From positions 124,001-188,000 of the forward strand of contig JBFMDH010000007.1 of NCBI GenBank assembly GCA_040754075.1: a DNA stretch of 64,000 nt. The letters are read 5' to 3'. The notes beneath the pieces are model-generated. The model was not told the origin of the DNA and searched no databases. It was given only the letters and a program-made list of their open reading frames with translations. Numbering within the stretch: position 1 is the stretch's first letter; each line of letters starts with the position of its first letter. Shown here one piece after another: positions 8,346-18,700 of this stretch. This DNA is from Acidobacteriota bacterium (GTDB lineage Bacteria > Acidobacteriota > Blastocatellia > UBA7656). Made by a program: the position numbers and the translations under genes.

Positions 8346-9701
8346 ATGAAAATTTTTGCGGAGCTGTTGCGGGGGAGAGTGTCCAAGAACAACCTTCTGC
8401 TCAGTCTTTCATTCATTTTCCTATTAGCCTTTGCGCTGCGCCTCACTGCCAGTGGTTTGTTTGAAGGCATCCATTCGGGCCCCTCGCCGGAAGGTTTCGG
8501 CGTCGATGGCGTTGAATTCAATCAGATTGCTGAAAACCTTGCGCTTCATCACCAATTTTCAATTGTAGAAGGCAGCCCGACAACCTTTCGCGCGCCGGGG
8601 TTTCCATTGCTGCTTGCAGGTATCTACGAAATTTTTGGCGTGGATAATTTTTTCGCGGCGCGCGTCTGTTTTGCGTTGATCGGCACATTGTTGGTCTTTC
8701 CGGTTTTTTTTCTCACACGCGAAATTACCAATGATTTTACGGCTATGATTGCCGCTTTGCTTGCTGCCATCTATCCGAATTTAATTTATTACAACATCCA
8801 TTTTGCCAGTGAACCGCTCTACACATTATTGCTAACCACTTCGATTTTTCTTTTTTTAAGAGCCAGTAAAGCCCTGTCCTCAAGGGATTTTTTTATGAGC
8901 GGGCTGCTGCTTGGTATGGCGGCACTCACACGTCCTGTAGCCGTACTGTTTATTCCGTTTTTTGCCATCGCCATCCTATTTTTATATCGCCGTAATTTTT
9001 TAAAACTCATTTTTCCGATTGCAGTTTTCGCTTTTGCAGCGGGATTGGTCATCGCGCCCTGGACATTGCGAAATTATTTGGCACAGCAGCAATTCGTGAT
9101 GATTACCACCAATGGTGGCTCAACCTTCTGGGGCAGCAATAATCAATTGGTTTTGGATGACCCGCAACTTCATGGTGACTGGGTAACCACGGAAACCTTT
9201 GAAGAACAAAAAAATCTCCTCAGAGATTTATCCGAAGCTGAGCGCGACCGACACGAATGGCAATACGGCAAAAGTTTTTTAAAGAATCACCCACAGGTAA
9301 TTCCGCGATTACTCTGGTACAAATTTTATGCGTTCTGGACGCCGATATTAAAAACTCCGAACCATAAATTTAATTTGTTGGTTGGATTGTCATATGGCCT
9401 GCTGTTGCCCTTTATACTGGCGGGCAGTTGGCTCTTTTTTAAACGACGAAAATTACTTCGCAGAGAATTGTTGATTTTAATTGCACCGATATTCGCGACG
9501 TTGATGAGCGTTTTGGTGTTTTACGGCTCTTCAAGATTTCGTTGTACTATCGAACCCTTGCTTCTGGTTTTCGCCGCCACTGCTATAAGTGGGTTGGTGG
9601 CAATGGTCTTTAAACAACCGGCAGTTTTTCCTTTTGAAAAAGTCACATCGAATTTGAAAAATGGAAAAAATAAATCCAGAGAGAAAAGTTTTTCATACTA
9701 A
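8346..9701 (+). CDS. GT-C (GT39/ArnT-like) membrane glycosyltransferase
   Basis: 451 residues, multi-pass membrane protein with about ten hydrophobic segments. The first extracytoplasmic loop after membrane helix 1 contains FGVDGVEFNQIAENLALHH with the presumed catalytic D54, followed by FRAPGFPLLLAGIYEIFG, a pattern typical of GT39/ArnT-like enzymes that use polyprenyl-phosphate sugars as donors. The Arg-Ala-Pro-Gly-Phe-Pro block is diagnostic of the PMT/ArnT superfamily in my experience. No Shine-Dalgarno is evident before the ATG. Acceptor and sugar are unknown. It stands apart from the main glycan locus, downstream of purE, and its transcript probably ends before the tRNA promoter just after its stop. 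Confidence 0.83.
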   Translation: MKIFAELLRGRVSKNNLLLSLSFIFLLAFALRLTASGLFEGIHSGPSPEGFGVDGVEFNQIAENLALHHQFSIVEGSPTTFRAPGFPLLLAGIYEIFGVDNFFAARVCFALIGTLLVFPVFFLTREITNDFTAMIAALLAAIYPNLIYYNIHFASEPLYTLLLTTSIFLFLRASKALSSRDFFMSGLLLGMAALTRPVAVLFIPFFAIAILFLYRRNFLKLIFPIAVFAFAAGLVIAPWTLRNYLAQQQFVMITTNGGSTFWGSNNQLVLDDPQLHGDWVTTETFEEQKNLLRDLSEAERDRHEWQYGKSFLKNHPQVIPRLLWYKFYAFWTPILKTPNHKFNLLVGLSYGLLLPFILAGSWLFFKRRKLLRRELLILIAPIFATLMSVLVFYGSSRFRCTIEPLLLVFAATAISGLVAMVFKQPAVFPFEKVTSNLKNGKNKSREKSFSY

Positions 9702-9703
9702 CC

Positions 9704-9732
9704 TTGCGCGAGCGGGCGTCTTCCGCTAGTAT
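9704..9732 (+). promoter_or_regulatory. Predicted promoter of tRNA-Glu
   Basis: TTGCGC (9704-9709), a 17-base spacer and TAGTAT (9727-9732) form a good sigma-70-like promoter. Transcription would start near 9739, about 10 bases before the mature tRNA 5' end. The -35 box begins just after the stop of the GT-C gene. Confidence 0.6.
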
Positions 9733-9748
9733 CTCAATTTCGTTCTTT

Positions 9749-9821
9749 GACCCGTTCGTCTAGGGGCCTAGGACACCGCCCTTTCACGGCGGCAACACGG
9801 GTTCAAATCCCGTACGGGTCA
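9749..9821 (+). tRNA. tRNA-Glu (anticodon TTC)
   Basis: A full cloverleaf is visible. The acceptor stem is GACCCGT paired with ACGGGTC (9814-9820), with discriminator A at 9821. The D stem is GTCT/GGAC. The anticodon stem is CCGCC/GGCGG with loop CTTTCAC and anticodon TTC at 9783-9785. The T stem is ACGGG/CCCGT with loop TTCAAAT. CCA is not encoded. A promoter precedes it and a hairpin terminator follows, so it is a single-gene unit. Confidence 0.96.
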
Positions 9822-9841
9822 TTCATCATATGCTTTACTTG

Positions 9842-9887
9842 CTGCCGCATCGAAGATTAACCGCTTGGGTGCGGCAGATTCTTTTTT
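9842..9887 (+). terminator. Rho-independent terminator after tRNA-Glu
   Basis: CTGCCGCA (9842-9849) pairs with TGCGGCAG (9870-9877), and the stem can be extended by a G-T pair. It is followed by ATTCTTTTTT, a good T-tract on the plus strand. Placement about 20 bases after the tRNA fits termination of the tRNA transcript. Confidence 0.75.
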
Positions 9888-9944
9888 AAACCATACTGAA
9901 ACTACCCGCCAAGTAAGTAATCGTCATATTCGAGCGGCTCAACC

Positions 9945-10898
9945 TCAATGGGTTTTGATGGGCGTGCCGCAGTGGTTACAAAACCGGTCATTCGGCTGAG
10001 CCGTTTGTTTACAGGTCGGGCAGGTTTTGCCCGCCGGCAGCAAGACTGGTTTACGCGGATAATTTCCGGCAAGAATCGCCTGATACTCTGCACTGTTTAC
10101 CCATTCATCCAAGGCTCTGGCGCGCTCCACGGGAAACGGATGAGTGATGCCCATGCTGCCGATGAAGCGATAAAAGCGGTCGAGCATCTTTTCATCCATG
10201 CCTTCCCGATAAGCTCTTGCCTGATTGAGAAACTGTTCAACACTCAATTGCTCAGGCATTCGTCGCGTTCCGCCTGCCAGTTTCATCAGCATCGAAAGAC
10301 AAGGCGTGGCGTCCTGCAAAACCAACAATGCGGCGCGGTCGGAACTGAGTTCCGAGCGTTGATCCCAGGCACCCAGTGCCGCTTCGATTCCTGCGCCGAC
10401 CAGTTTGCCTGCGCCCAGAGTAGCCGAACCCAGCATTTCAAAGAATGGTTTGATGGCACGCGCCATGGTTTTGTACAGCACATGACCGCACTTAATGTGC
10501 CCAAGTTCATGAGCGATGACGCCCATCACTTCGGTATCGGTCATCAAGTCAATCAATCCGGTTTGCAAAACGATGAACGGATGGTCGTGACCGGAAGTGT
10601 AAGCGTTGACCGGGCCGTTGCTGACATAAAGTTCAGGCTCATCGACATCCAGAATCGCACAGCATTCGCGCAGCATTTCATAAATCAAGGGCATCTGTCG
10701 CGGGGCAACCCGCACAGAACCGCCGATATTTTGCACGTACTCAATACGCTCAATGCCATATTCGACAAATTTGCGACACAGCCAGTCAAAGCCTTTTACC
10801 CGTTTGAGGTTTTCCGTTGCGATGCGGTCTAAAGGATGTTGAAAAGCATCCGGCGTCATCCCTGTAAAACGAACTCGTTCAAAAACACTACTCGACAT
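9945..10898 (-). CDS. M48-family zinc metallopeptidase with C-terminal zinc ribbon
   Basis: 317 residues, preceded by a very strong AAGGAGGTAG ribosome site. The M48 catalytic signature HELGH is at 130-134 within VMGVIAHELGHIKCGHV, and the third zinc ligand is E183 in SELSSDRAA. A C-terminal zinc ribbon has two CxxC knuckles (C293/C296 and C307/C310) and ends RFCNHCGTPIK. Unlike HtpX or Ste24 there are no clear membrane helices, apart from weakly hydrophobic glycine-rich stretches around 150-175, so this is probably the soluble M48 group found in many bacteria. Function is likely protein quality control. The opposite strand also has a long open frame, but the motifs place the gene here. Confidence 0.9.
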   Translation of the reverse strand: MSSSVFERVRFTGMTPDAFQHPLDRIATENLKRVKGFDWLCRKFVEYGIERIEYVQNIGGSVRVAPRQMPLIYEMLRECCAILDVDEPELYVSNGPVNAYTSGHDHPFIVLQTGLIDLMTDTEVMGVIAHELGHIKCGHVLYKTMARAIKPFFEMLGSATLGAGKLVGAGIEAALGAWDQRSELSSDRAALLVLQDATPCLSMLMKLAGGTRRMPEQLSVEQFLNQARAYREGMDEKMLDRFYRFIGSMGITHPFPVERARALDEWVNSAEYQAILAGNYPRKPVLLPAGKTCPTCKQTAQPNDRFCNHCGTPIKTH

Positions 10899-11213
10899 AT
10901 ACTACCTCCTTACAGATTAGACTGGTGAAAGCCGCAAATTCATTTCAAACTTTTTTTGAGCAAATCTAACATCATCCGAAATTCGATTTTCCCTGGTTAT
11001 GTCAAGCCATCATTTATCAAAAAATTTTCATTGGCGAATTGACCACAGACGGTTTGTTGGCTTTGTTGACAGAAGCAGCATTCTAACTTCACAATGATGG
11101 TTTGTGAATCGACCGGGAAAGGACGCTGTGCAACCCGAAAGTTGATTATCTGCTTAACCCAAAATGCATAGTGAATCTAAAATTACTAATCGAACTTTTC
11201 AGGCAGTAACACG
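10899..11213. other. Intergenic region between divergent genes
   Basis: About 315 bases between the M48 peptidase and the TPR protein. It must hold both promoters. The only box I can point to is TTGACA near 11062-11075, with no convincing -10 partner. I see no RNA gene, repeat or reading frame worth calling. Confidence 0.4.
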
Positions 11214-11249
11214 TTGAAAAACGCAGGTCAGCCCGATTCGTTTTTTTGT

Positions 11250-12989
11250 ATGTTTAAACATCATTTTAAAATTCTCTTATTTATCCTCACGCTCTCGACT
11301 CAGTTTTTTGCGCTTGAACACAAAACCGCAGCCCGTAACCTCGTCGGCAGCGATACGATTGTCATTATGCCGTTTGAAAATGTATCGGGTCGCACTGAAT
11401 ACAACTGGATTGGCGAAAGTTTCGCTTCGACGTTATCGGAATTGCTCGATAAACCCGGTTTAATCGCCATCCGCCCGGATGAGCGCAATGTCGCGTACAA
11501 GCAGGAAGGCTTGCCGCCAACTGCTATCTTGACGCGCGCCACCATGATTAAAATTGCCGAACGCGCCGGCGCAACGCTGGTCGTCATTGGCACCTATCGA
11601 ATTTCCGATGACCGCGATAAAGATAAGACCGAACAACCGAAACCTAAAACCGACACCACCCAGGAAAAACCGGTTGAGCGAACTGTTGCGATTACTGCGC
11701 GATTGATTGATATTCGCGAAGGTCGTTTGATTGGCGAATTCAACCTCGGTGGCGATTTATACAAACTTCAGGAATTTCAAGGGACGCTGGCTTACGAAAT
11801 CCTCTACAAACGCAATCCCGCGCTGCCTTATTCACAAGTCGAATTAACCACCCAGGCGACGCTTGCGCCGATTGGCGCATTTGAGAACTACATCAAAGGC
11901 ACGCTGACCCGTGAACGCCAGGCGCAAATCGAATTTCTCGAAAAAGCCATTAACGAGTTTAACGACAAGGTTCGCGGTTATTACATCTCTGCGATGTTTG
12001 AACTCGGTCGTATTCGCTATGAATCGGGCGAATATAAAGAAGCGATTGACTTACTGGCAAAACTCTCAGACCGCGACCCGCGTTATGATGAAGCGCAATT
12101 TTATATCGGCGTCGCGCAAAACGCTTTGGGACTCACCGATGCCGCGATTGAAGGGCAACAGAAACTCGCAGCCGCCTTGCCGCTTTATGAGGTTTATAAC
12201 AACATCGGCGTGTTGCTTATCAAACAAAAGCAGATTGCCGAAGCTCTGCAACATTTGAAACCGGCGGTCGATGTCGCCCCGCGTGATACCGATGCGCTGT
12301 TTAATCTCGGTTATGCCTACTATCTGGCGAAAGATTATGCCAACGCTGCGGGGATGCTCCGACGCGAACTCGAACGCCGAACCGATGACGGCGAGGCTTA
12401 TTATATTCTAAGCAAGGCGCTCACCGGACTGGGCGACCAGGCGGGCGCAAGCGAGGCGGCGAATCAGGCGAAGCGGTTACTGCCCAATTTCGCGCAGTGG
12501 GAAGTCAAGGGTGCGCCGGTTCTGGCGCGCATGAAAAAGACTTTCAGCAAACCCAATTATTACCGGTTCAAACGCGACAAGGATGAACGCGCCAACGCCA
12601 TCAATGCCACTAGCGCCACGCCAACTCAGGCTGATGCGATGCTCGAAAAAGCCCGCACCGCGTTTTTTGGTGGACGCGATGAAGAGGCGCTCACCACCAG
12701 TCAGAACCTCTTACAGGTTGCGCCGCAAAATTACGAAGCCCATCTGTTAATCGCCAGAGTTTATGAACGACGCGGCGATTTTGACCGCGCCATCAATGCC
12801 CTGAAAGCCGCTTTATTCTGGAATCCGCAACTCGCGGCAGCACACATTCTTTCGGGTCGTATTTATGTTTTGAAAAATGATTGCGTGAATGCCCGAGCCG
12901 CTTTGACGAAAGCCTTGCAAATCGCGCCAACCGATCAGGACGCTCAAGCCTTGAAGCGTTTGGTCGAACAGAAATGCACAACGCAATAA
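11250..12989 (+). CDS. Secreted TPR protein with N-terminal FlgO/TolB-N-like domain
   Basis: 579 residues from the ATG at 11250, which begins a clean signal peptide (MFKHHFKILLFILTLSTQFF). A TTG at 11214 would add 12 residues ahead of it. Residues about 35-180 resemble the FlgO/CsgG-like alpha-beta domain often fused to TPRs in Acidobacteria: IVIMPFENVSGRTEYNWIGE, then GATLVVIGTYRI. A charged linker (DKDKTEQPKPKTD) interrupts it. Residues about 205-579 carry at least seven TPR units in two blocks, such as DALFNLGYAYYLAKDYANAA. The likely role is a periplasmic scaffold, without catalytic motifs. It ends 38 bases from the convergent winged-helix regulator, with a hairpin between them. Confidence 0.8.
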   Translation: MFKHHFKILLFILTLSTQFFALEHKTAARNLVGSDTIVIMPFENVSGRTEYNWIGESFASTLSELLDKPGLIAIRPDERNVAYKQEGLPPTAILTRATMIKIAERAGATLVVIGTYRISDDRDKDKTEQPKPKTDTTQEKPVERTVAITARLIDIREGRLIGEFNLGGDLYKLQEFQGTLAYEILYKRNPALPYSQVELTTQATLAPIGAFENYIKGTLTRERQAQIEFLEKAINEFNDKVRGYYISAMFELGRIRYESGEYKEAIDLLAKLSDRDPRYDEAQFYIGVAQNALGLTDAAIEGQQKLAAALPLYEVYNNIGVLLIKQKQIAEALQHLKPAVDVAPRDTDALFNLGYAYYLAKDYANAAGMLRRELERRTDDGEAYYILSKALTGLGDQAGASEAANQAKRLLPNFAQWEVKGAPVLARMKKTFSKPNYYRFKRDKDERANAINATSATPTQADAMLEKARTAFFGGRDEEALTTSQNLLQVAPQNYEAHLLIARVYERRGDFDRAINALKAALFWNPQLAAAHILSGRIYVLKNDCVNARAALTKALQIAPTDQDAQALKRLVEQKCTTQ

Positions 12990-13017
12990 AGTGAATTCGC
13001 ATTAAAGCGAATTCGCT
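12990..13017. terminator. Hairpin between convergent genes
   Basis: GAATTCGC (12993-13000) and GCGAATTC (13007-13014) pair perfectly around a 6-base loop, and the flanks add one or two weaker pairs. It sits between two convergent stop codons, so it could terminate both transcripts, but there is no T-tract on either side. Confidence 0.4.
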
Positions 13018-13027
13018 GACCCCAGGT

Positions 13028-15367
13028 CTATTGCTCGACATTTTCCAGAATCCAGATGTTTCCGGTGACCTCCATCATAGGCAAAATCAGACGGTCAGCG
13101 GCTAAAGCCAGTTCCATATTTCGCACATCTTCCAGAATGATTTGACTGGGACTGTCAAAGGTTGTGACGCGAAAAGGTTCGCCCACCGGCTGCCCTTTTA
13201 ATGGATTGAAGCGAACTCCCCAGACATTGAAGAAGCCGGTTCGATTGGAAATGAAGTAGAGGATTTTCCCATCCGGCGACCATCGTGGTTTGTCATCGAA
13301 ACTGCGGCTTTCGGTGATGCGCGTCCAATCACCCCCTGCGGCAGAAACCACATAAATCGTAGAGATTCCCGCCTGATTCATCCTGGCTGTACAAAAACTG
13401 ATCCACCGGTCATCGGGAGAAAACCGTGCCTGATAGAGATTCTCGTCCGGGTGAGCGGTTACCACCTGCATTTGGGCTTCGGCATGGGGTACGGCGGACA
13501 AGGGAATCTTGCCAATCAACCGGCGTACAGGTGTGCCGCGCATAAATCCCGCCAGTATCCAAGAGCCATCGATAGACCAATCCCAGGTCGGTTCGACCAA
13601 CGCGCTCGCCGTCGTAAGTACCTGTTCGTCGCCGCCCTCAACCGACATAAACGCCAAGTCCCAACGATTCTGCGCGCCTACCGATTTGGCAGTATTTTCA
13701 CGGCTGTATGCCAATCGTTTACCATCACGCGACCAACGAGGCGACGAGCGCGATAAATCATCGGTGATTAAAATCGCTTCCCGTCCATCAGACAGTGATT
13801 TAATTCGCAATTCCCGTTTTCCTGCCCGGCTGGTGACAAACACCAGGCTGCGACCATCAGCAGTCAGGTCTGGGAAAAACGCCTCCATTCCTACCGGAGT
13901 GATGGGCTGTCCAGCAGCGTTGGCAATTCCCGTAGTCGCGTTGAAAGGAAATGACCAGATGCGGGTTTGCTCAATGCGCGAAGTGAACGCCAGATTCTTG
14001 CCGTTTCGAGAGACCACGACATCCGTATCCAATCCAGCGCCTGCGGTTAATCGTTCCGGTCCTGCCAGCCAGCGCAAACTTTTGGCATCGATGCTAACTT
14101 TCCATAAGCTTTTTACGCTTGATGAAACGCCTTCAAAAAAGAGCGCATCACCGGCAGATGACCATTGAAATCCTTGAAAGTTTACCGCAGCTTCCTTGAA
14201 TTGTTCGGTAACCGTCGCGGCGTATTCTGACTTGACGGGCTTACCACCTGCCAGCGGCACCGTCCAAAATCCCTGCCCTTGTTCAAAATGATTTCCCCAC
14301 ACCGAAACCCGCTGCCCGTCAGGATGCCAGGATGCACAGAAAGAGATGAAATCGGCGAGAAAATCGGTCAGCACCTCACGCGGCGGTTTGCCATCCAGCC
14401 CTACCACATAGAGTTTGGGAATTTCGGCAGTATTGGTGCGCAAAATGGAAGTGTAAAAAAGAATTTCCGTGCCGTCCGGCGACCAGCGCGGACGGTAGCC
14501 GAAGGAGGCAACCTTGTGTTCGTTCCCGCCAAGTACCGGAACAACGTATAGCCCGCCTCCTTCACGCTCGGAGCGGAAGACGAGACGATTGCCCTCCGGT
14601 GCCCAATCCGGCTGCCAGTCATGCGCCGCCGAGGTCGTAATCCGAACCGGATTGCCTTCACCAACCGGCTGTACCCAGATGTCAAAATTGCCGGAACGAT
14701 CCGAAGTGTAAGCGATCAGTCGCCCGTCTGGCGACCAGGTCGGCTCACTCTCCAGACCCGCATCAAAAGTCAATTGCCAGAGTTTGCGTGGCAACTGCAC
14801 TTGCGGCTTTTGGCGCAGTTGCACAACTACCAGGGCGATAATCCCCCCGACAATCACCATGACCAGAAGAGCAATCAACCCCTTCTGGTAATATCGCAGT
14901 GGGCTAACCAGGCGTGTCTCCGGCAGCGCCGCTCGACCCGAGTCAATAGGCGTTTCTCTTTTCTGACTAGCCCGGTGTCCATTCGACCTTTTGGTCGCCA
15001 GTTCATTAAGCGCCTCGCTTTCCTGCTTGATCTCTTTTACGCCAGCCACAAACCGGTAGCCCCGCCCCGGAACCGTCGCAATATATTGTGGCGCACCCAG
15101 GTGATCGTCGAGCGCCTTTCTCAATGCCGAAATGGTTCGCGCCAGGTTGTTTTCTTCAACGACCGTATCCTGCCAGACTTCCTTGAGCAACTCATCTTTC
15201 TTCAGCACCTCTCCCTGCTGCTGAATCAATGCCAGCAACACCTCAAAAGCTTTCAAACCAATCGGCACCAGTTCTCCGTTGCGTAGCAGAATGGATTTTG
15301 CCACATCCACAACAAACGGACCGAACTCGTAATACCTGACCACTCCTTTTTGCTTAACACCTTCCAT
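13028..15367 (-). CDS. Winged-helix (OmpR/CadC-type) regulator fused to TolB-like propeller
   Basis: 779 residues. A Trans_reg_C winged-helix domain spans about 8-105, with the wing and recognition-helix pattern VVEENNLARTISALRKALDD and the strand VPGRGYRF. A linker of about 50 residues and one membrane helix (about 160-182, GLIALLVMVIVGGIIALVVV) follow. The rest is a periplasmic beta-propeller of PD40/TolB units with repeated SPDGRLIAYTSDRSGNFDIW-type blades. There is no receiver domain, so signal is presumably transmitted through the membrane as in CadC or ToxR. This fusion is common in Acidobacteria. The gene is divergent from a TonB-dependent receptor across 373 bases, which makes that receptor its most likely target; this is inferred from position. 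Confidence 0.9.
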   Translation of the reverse strand: MEGVKQKGVVRYYEFGPFVVDVAKSILLRNGELVPIGLKAFEVLLALIQQQGEVLKKDELLKEVWQDTVVEENNLARTISALRKALDDHLGAPQYIATVPGRGYRFVAGVKEIKQESEALNELATKRSNGHRASQKRETPIDSGRAALPETRLVSPLRYYQKGLIALLVMVIVGGIIALVVVQLRQKPQVQLPRKLWQLTFDAGLESEPTWSPDGRLIAYTSDRSGNFDIWVQPVGEGNPVRITTSAAHDWQPDWAPEGNRLVFRSEREGGGLYVVPVLGGNEHKVASFGYRPRWSPDGTEILFYTSILRTNTAEIPKLYVVGLDGKPPREVLTDFLADFISFCASWHPDGQRVSVWGNHFEQGQGFWTVPLAGGKPVKSEYAATVTEQFKEAAVNFQGFQWSSAGDALFFEGVSSSVKSLWKVSIDAKSLRWLAGPERLTAGAGLDTDVVVSRNGKNLAFTSRIEQTRIWSFPFNATTGIANAAGQPITPVGMEAFFPDLTADGRSLVFVTSRAGKRELRIKSLSDGREAILITDDLSRSSPRWSRDGKRLAYSRENTAKSVGAQNRWDLAFMSVEGGDEQVLTTASALVEPTWDWSIDGSWILAGFMRGTPVRRLIGKIPLSAVPHAEAQMQVVTAHPDENLYQARFSPDDRWISFCTARMNQAGISTIYVVSAAGGDWTRITESRSFDDKPRWSPDGKILYFISNRTGFFNVWGVRFNPLKGQPVGEPFRVTTFDSPSQIILEDVRNMELALAADRLILPMMEVTGNIWILENVEQ

Positions 15368-15740
15368 TTCTTACATATCCAAAACTTTTCAGAAATTTTT
15401 CATTCGAGCGATGAATTTTTCACGATTTTTACAGGGGATAGCCAAAGACATTTCAGGCTACTAAGAGTATTTTCCTTTTGAGATTGGAAATTATAAATCA
15501 GAATCAATAAACAAGCGAGCACCTGGCGAGGCAAATCCGCTCGGCGGAGAGTGATGTCCTCTAGTCTATCAAGACTCGCATTTCAAATCTCAAAGAAGCT
15601 CGTTACTTCAATCTGAGCGGTCGGCTTTGCATAACGCTCAGAAGCGCGGGAATGCGCGGTCAAAAAAATCAGAAAATTCATAGCGTGCATTTGGTTACAT
15701 CGTTGAGGCACGGATTTCACTCACTAACGGGAGGTAGGTC
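15368..15740. promoter_or_regulatory. Divergent control region with a widely spaced dyad
   Basis: 373 bases between the winged-helix regulator and the TonB-dependent receptor. Two 15-base half-sites, 15477-15491 (TTTGAGATTGGAAAT) and 15580-15594 (ATTTCAAATCTCAAA), are inverted copies matching at 14 of 15 positions with 88 bases between them. They could be operators bound by a looping dimer. A 7-bp perfect hairpin (CTGAGCG 15613-15619 with CGCTCAG 15635-15641) lies in the receptor leader side. The receptor has a strong GGGAGG ribosome site. No promoter boxes are convincing. Confidence 0.45.
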
Positions 15741-18700
15741 ATGCGTCTAAAAATACTATCAATATTTACTATGCTCTGCGTGCTTTGCACAGCACCGGGG
15801 TTGGCTCAAACCACCAGCGGTTCAATCACCGGAACCATCGTTGATCAGCAACAGTCTGCCATTGCCAACGCCACGGTGACAGCCACCGAAGAAAGCAAAG
15901 GCTTTTCCCTGACAGCAATCACCGATAACGAGGGGCGGTTTGTGCTTCCACAGGTTCCGCCAGGAACCTATACCTTGAGAATTGAAGCATCGGGCTTCAA
16001 AAGCCAGGAACGTAAAGCCATCACGCTCATTGCCAACGACCGACTGACACTCGGCAATCTGAGTTTGGAAGTGGGAGCCGTTACCGAAACCGTGAGCGTA
16101 ACCAGCGAAGCCACTCCCATACAGGCTGAAAGCGGCGAGCGTTCCTTTGCGATTCAAGGCGAAGTGATTCGCAACACCGGCGTAAAAACCCGAAGTTATA
16201 TCAATCTTGCTACCTTAGCGCCGGGCGTCGTAACCACCGGGGCAGGCGACGGCAATACCGAAAACAGCACCAACCTGAGCGTTAATGGCGTAAGGACCAA
16301 CTCCAATAATGTCCAGATTGATGGCATCACCAGCGTTGACGTCGGCAACAATTCCCAACTATCCAGAATCCCGCTGGATTCGGTCGGCGAATTCAAACTC
16401 TTAACCTCCACTTATCAACCGGAGTATGGACGCTCTTCCGGCGCACAGATTCTTGCCGTCACCCGCAGCGGCTCACATGATTTTCACGGGTCTTTCTATT
16501 ACTATCGCCGACATACGGGAATCAATGCCAATTCCTTTGATAATAACCGCAACAAACGACCGAGAGATATTACAGACCAGGAAGACCCCGGTTATACCAT
16601 CGGCGGGCCGGTTTACATTCCCGGCGTCTTCAACAAAAACAGGAATAAGCTTTTCTTTTTCTGGAATCAAGAGTGGAATCCCAGAACCACTCCCAATTCG
16701 GTAAGAAACGTTCGCGTTCCGACGGCGCTTGAGCGACAAGGTGACTTTTCTCAATCGCGTGATGGAAACGGCAATCTGTTTCCATTCATTCGTGACTGGA
16801 CTTTGGGTTTGCCTTGTAACGCCTCCAACACCGCAGGCTGTTTTAAAGATGGCGGCGTCTTGGGAAAAATCCCGCAGAATCGCCTTTATGCGCCGGGCAT
16901 CAAAATTCTCTCTCTGTATCCTTTGCCAAACTACACCCCGGTGGGCAGTGAAAATTTCAACTACAAGGAACAAATACCCAATACCACCAAAGAGCGCAAT
17001 GACACTTTGCGAATGGATTACACCCTCAATAAAGATTGGCTGGTCTATGGTCGGCTACTCAATAATGAATCGGATGGCGTCAGTCCCTACAATTTTTTGG
17101 GTTTTATCCTTTTTGGCAACCTCGGGCAATTTGGCATCAAGCAAACCCTGCCAAGGGTTAGTTATGCCACGACCTTAAATGGAACGCTCAATCCAACCAC
17201 GGTTGTCGAATTCACTTACGGCTTCAGCAAAAATACGGTTGATGGCAGACCCAACACCGATGCCTACACACGAACCGCAAGCGGATTGCAAGACTTGCCT
17301 TTGATCTATCCAAGCGCCGTGGTGGACGACATCTTGACGCAGTTTGGCTTTGGCGGACGACTTGGCAACACGCCAAGCTATCAAGCCGGAGCCGCGCCGC
17401 AATCCTATATCAGCCGAACCGATGATATTGTCGGGAGCATGTCAAAAATTTGGGGGCAGCATTTTGCCAAATTTGGATCGACCTACCATTGGAGTACCAA
17501 GAATCAAACCAATCGAATTTTGAAAAACGGCGGCATCAGTTTTTCTGACAGCGCCAATAATCCCTTTGACACCCAGCAAGGTTTTTCCAACGCCATCACC
17601 GGCGTCTATTCAAACTATACGCAAGCTTCGTCAGGCACGACCGGGCGTTACAAGTATTTCAACCTTGAATGGTATGCCCAGGACAACTGGAAAATATCGC
17701 GACGGCTGACGCTGGATTATGGAATGCGGTTTTCCTGGTTGCCACCGGCGCGCGATGCGAATCTATTGGCTTCCAATTTTGTGCCGAGCAAATACGACCC
17801 TGCGGCTGCCCCCAGACTGTATGTGCCGGTGTGTATCAATGGCGCGCGAACCTGTTCAGGTGGTTCGCAAACCTCTGCCCGTCGCGCCGTTGATCCGGCG
17901 GTGCTGGCTTCGGGTGTCCCTTTAACCTTAGCCAATACTTTACTCGACACGCTTTTTGTAGGACGGGTTGTTCCGGGGTCTGGAAATATTGCCAACGGAC
18001 TTTTTCTTGCCGGAACCGGCGGGGTTGAAGAAGGCTTGACAGCCGACCAGGGCATTCAATTCGCTCCGAGGTTCGGCTTTGCTTTTGATGTACTGGGAAA
18101 TCACAATTTAATCCTGCGCGGCGGTTTTGGGATATTCTATGACCGGGCGCAAGGCAACCTCATTTATGACTATAACGAAAATCCGCCGACTACCATCTCC
18201 TCGGTTTTCGATTTCGGTTTGCTCCAGAATATCACCAGCGCCAACGCCGTTTCGACCATCAGTCCGCCGAACATCAAAGCCATCGAACTGGATGCGAAAA
18301 TTCCATCCACTTATTCATTCAATTTCGGCGTCCAATACAAACTACCGTTTGATACTGTTTTAGACGTCTCTTACGTTGGCTCGATGGGACACCATTTGCC
18401 ACACTATCGGTCAATCAACTCAACGCCTTTTGGCTCGGCATTTTTGCCGGAAAATCAGGACCCAACTAAGGCGGCGAATCCCACGATACCCGGTTCCAAT
18501 GCCCTTCCGGCTAATTTGTATCGTCCCTATAAAGGGTTTGGCGACATCCGGTATTTGGAATTTAATGAAAACTCCAATTACCATTCAATGCAAATGACCG
18601 CTACCCGTCGCTTTGCCAAAGGCTTGCTGTTGAATGCCAATTACACCCTGAGCAGAGCGCGTGGCATTACCAGCGGCGATCAGGATGGCGGGGTTCGGAT

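Noticed and set aside
9948-10832. 294-codon plus-strand frame opposite the M48 peptidase
   Set aside because: It is a complement of the coding strand. The HELGH, ExxxD and zinc-ribbon motifs and the strong ribosome site are on the minus strand.
14621-15286. 221-codon plus-strand frame opposite the winged-helix domain
   Set aside because: The opposite strand encodes clear Trans_reg_C and TolB-like motifs.
15501-15740. Possible riboswitch or sRNA in the TonB-receptor leader
   Set aside because: Only short hairpins and no known conserved core; better seen as operator DNA.
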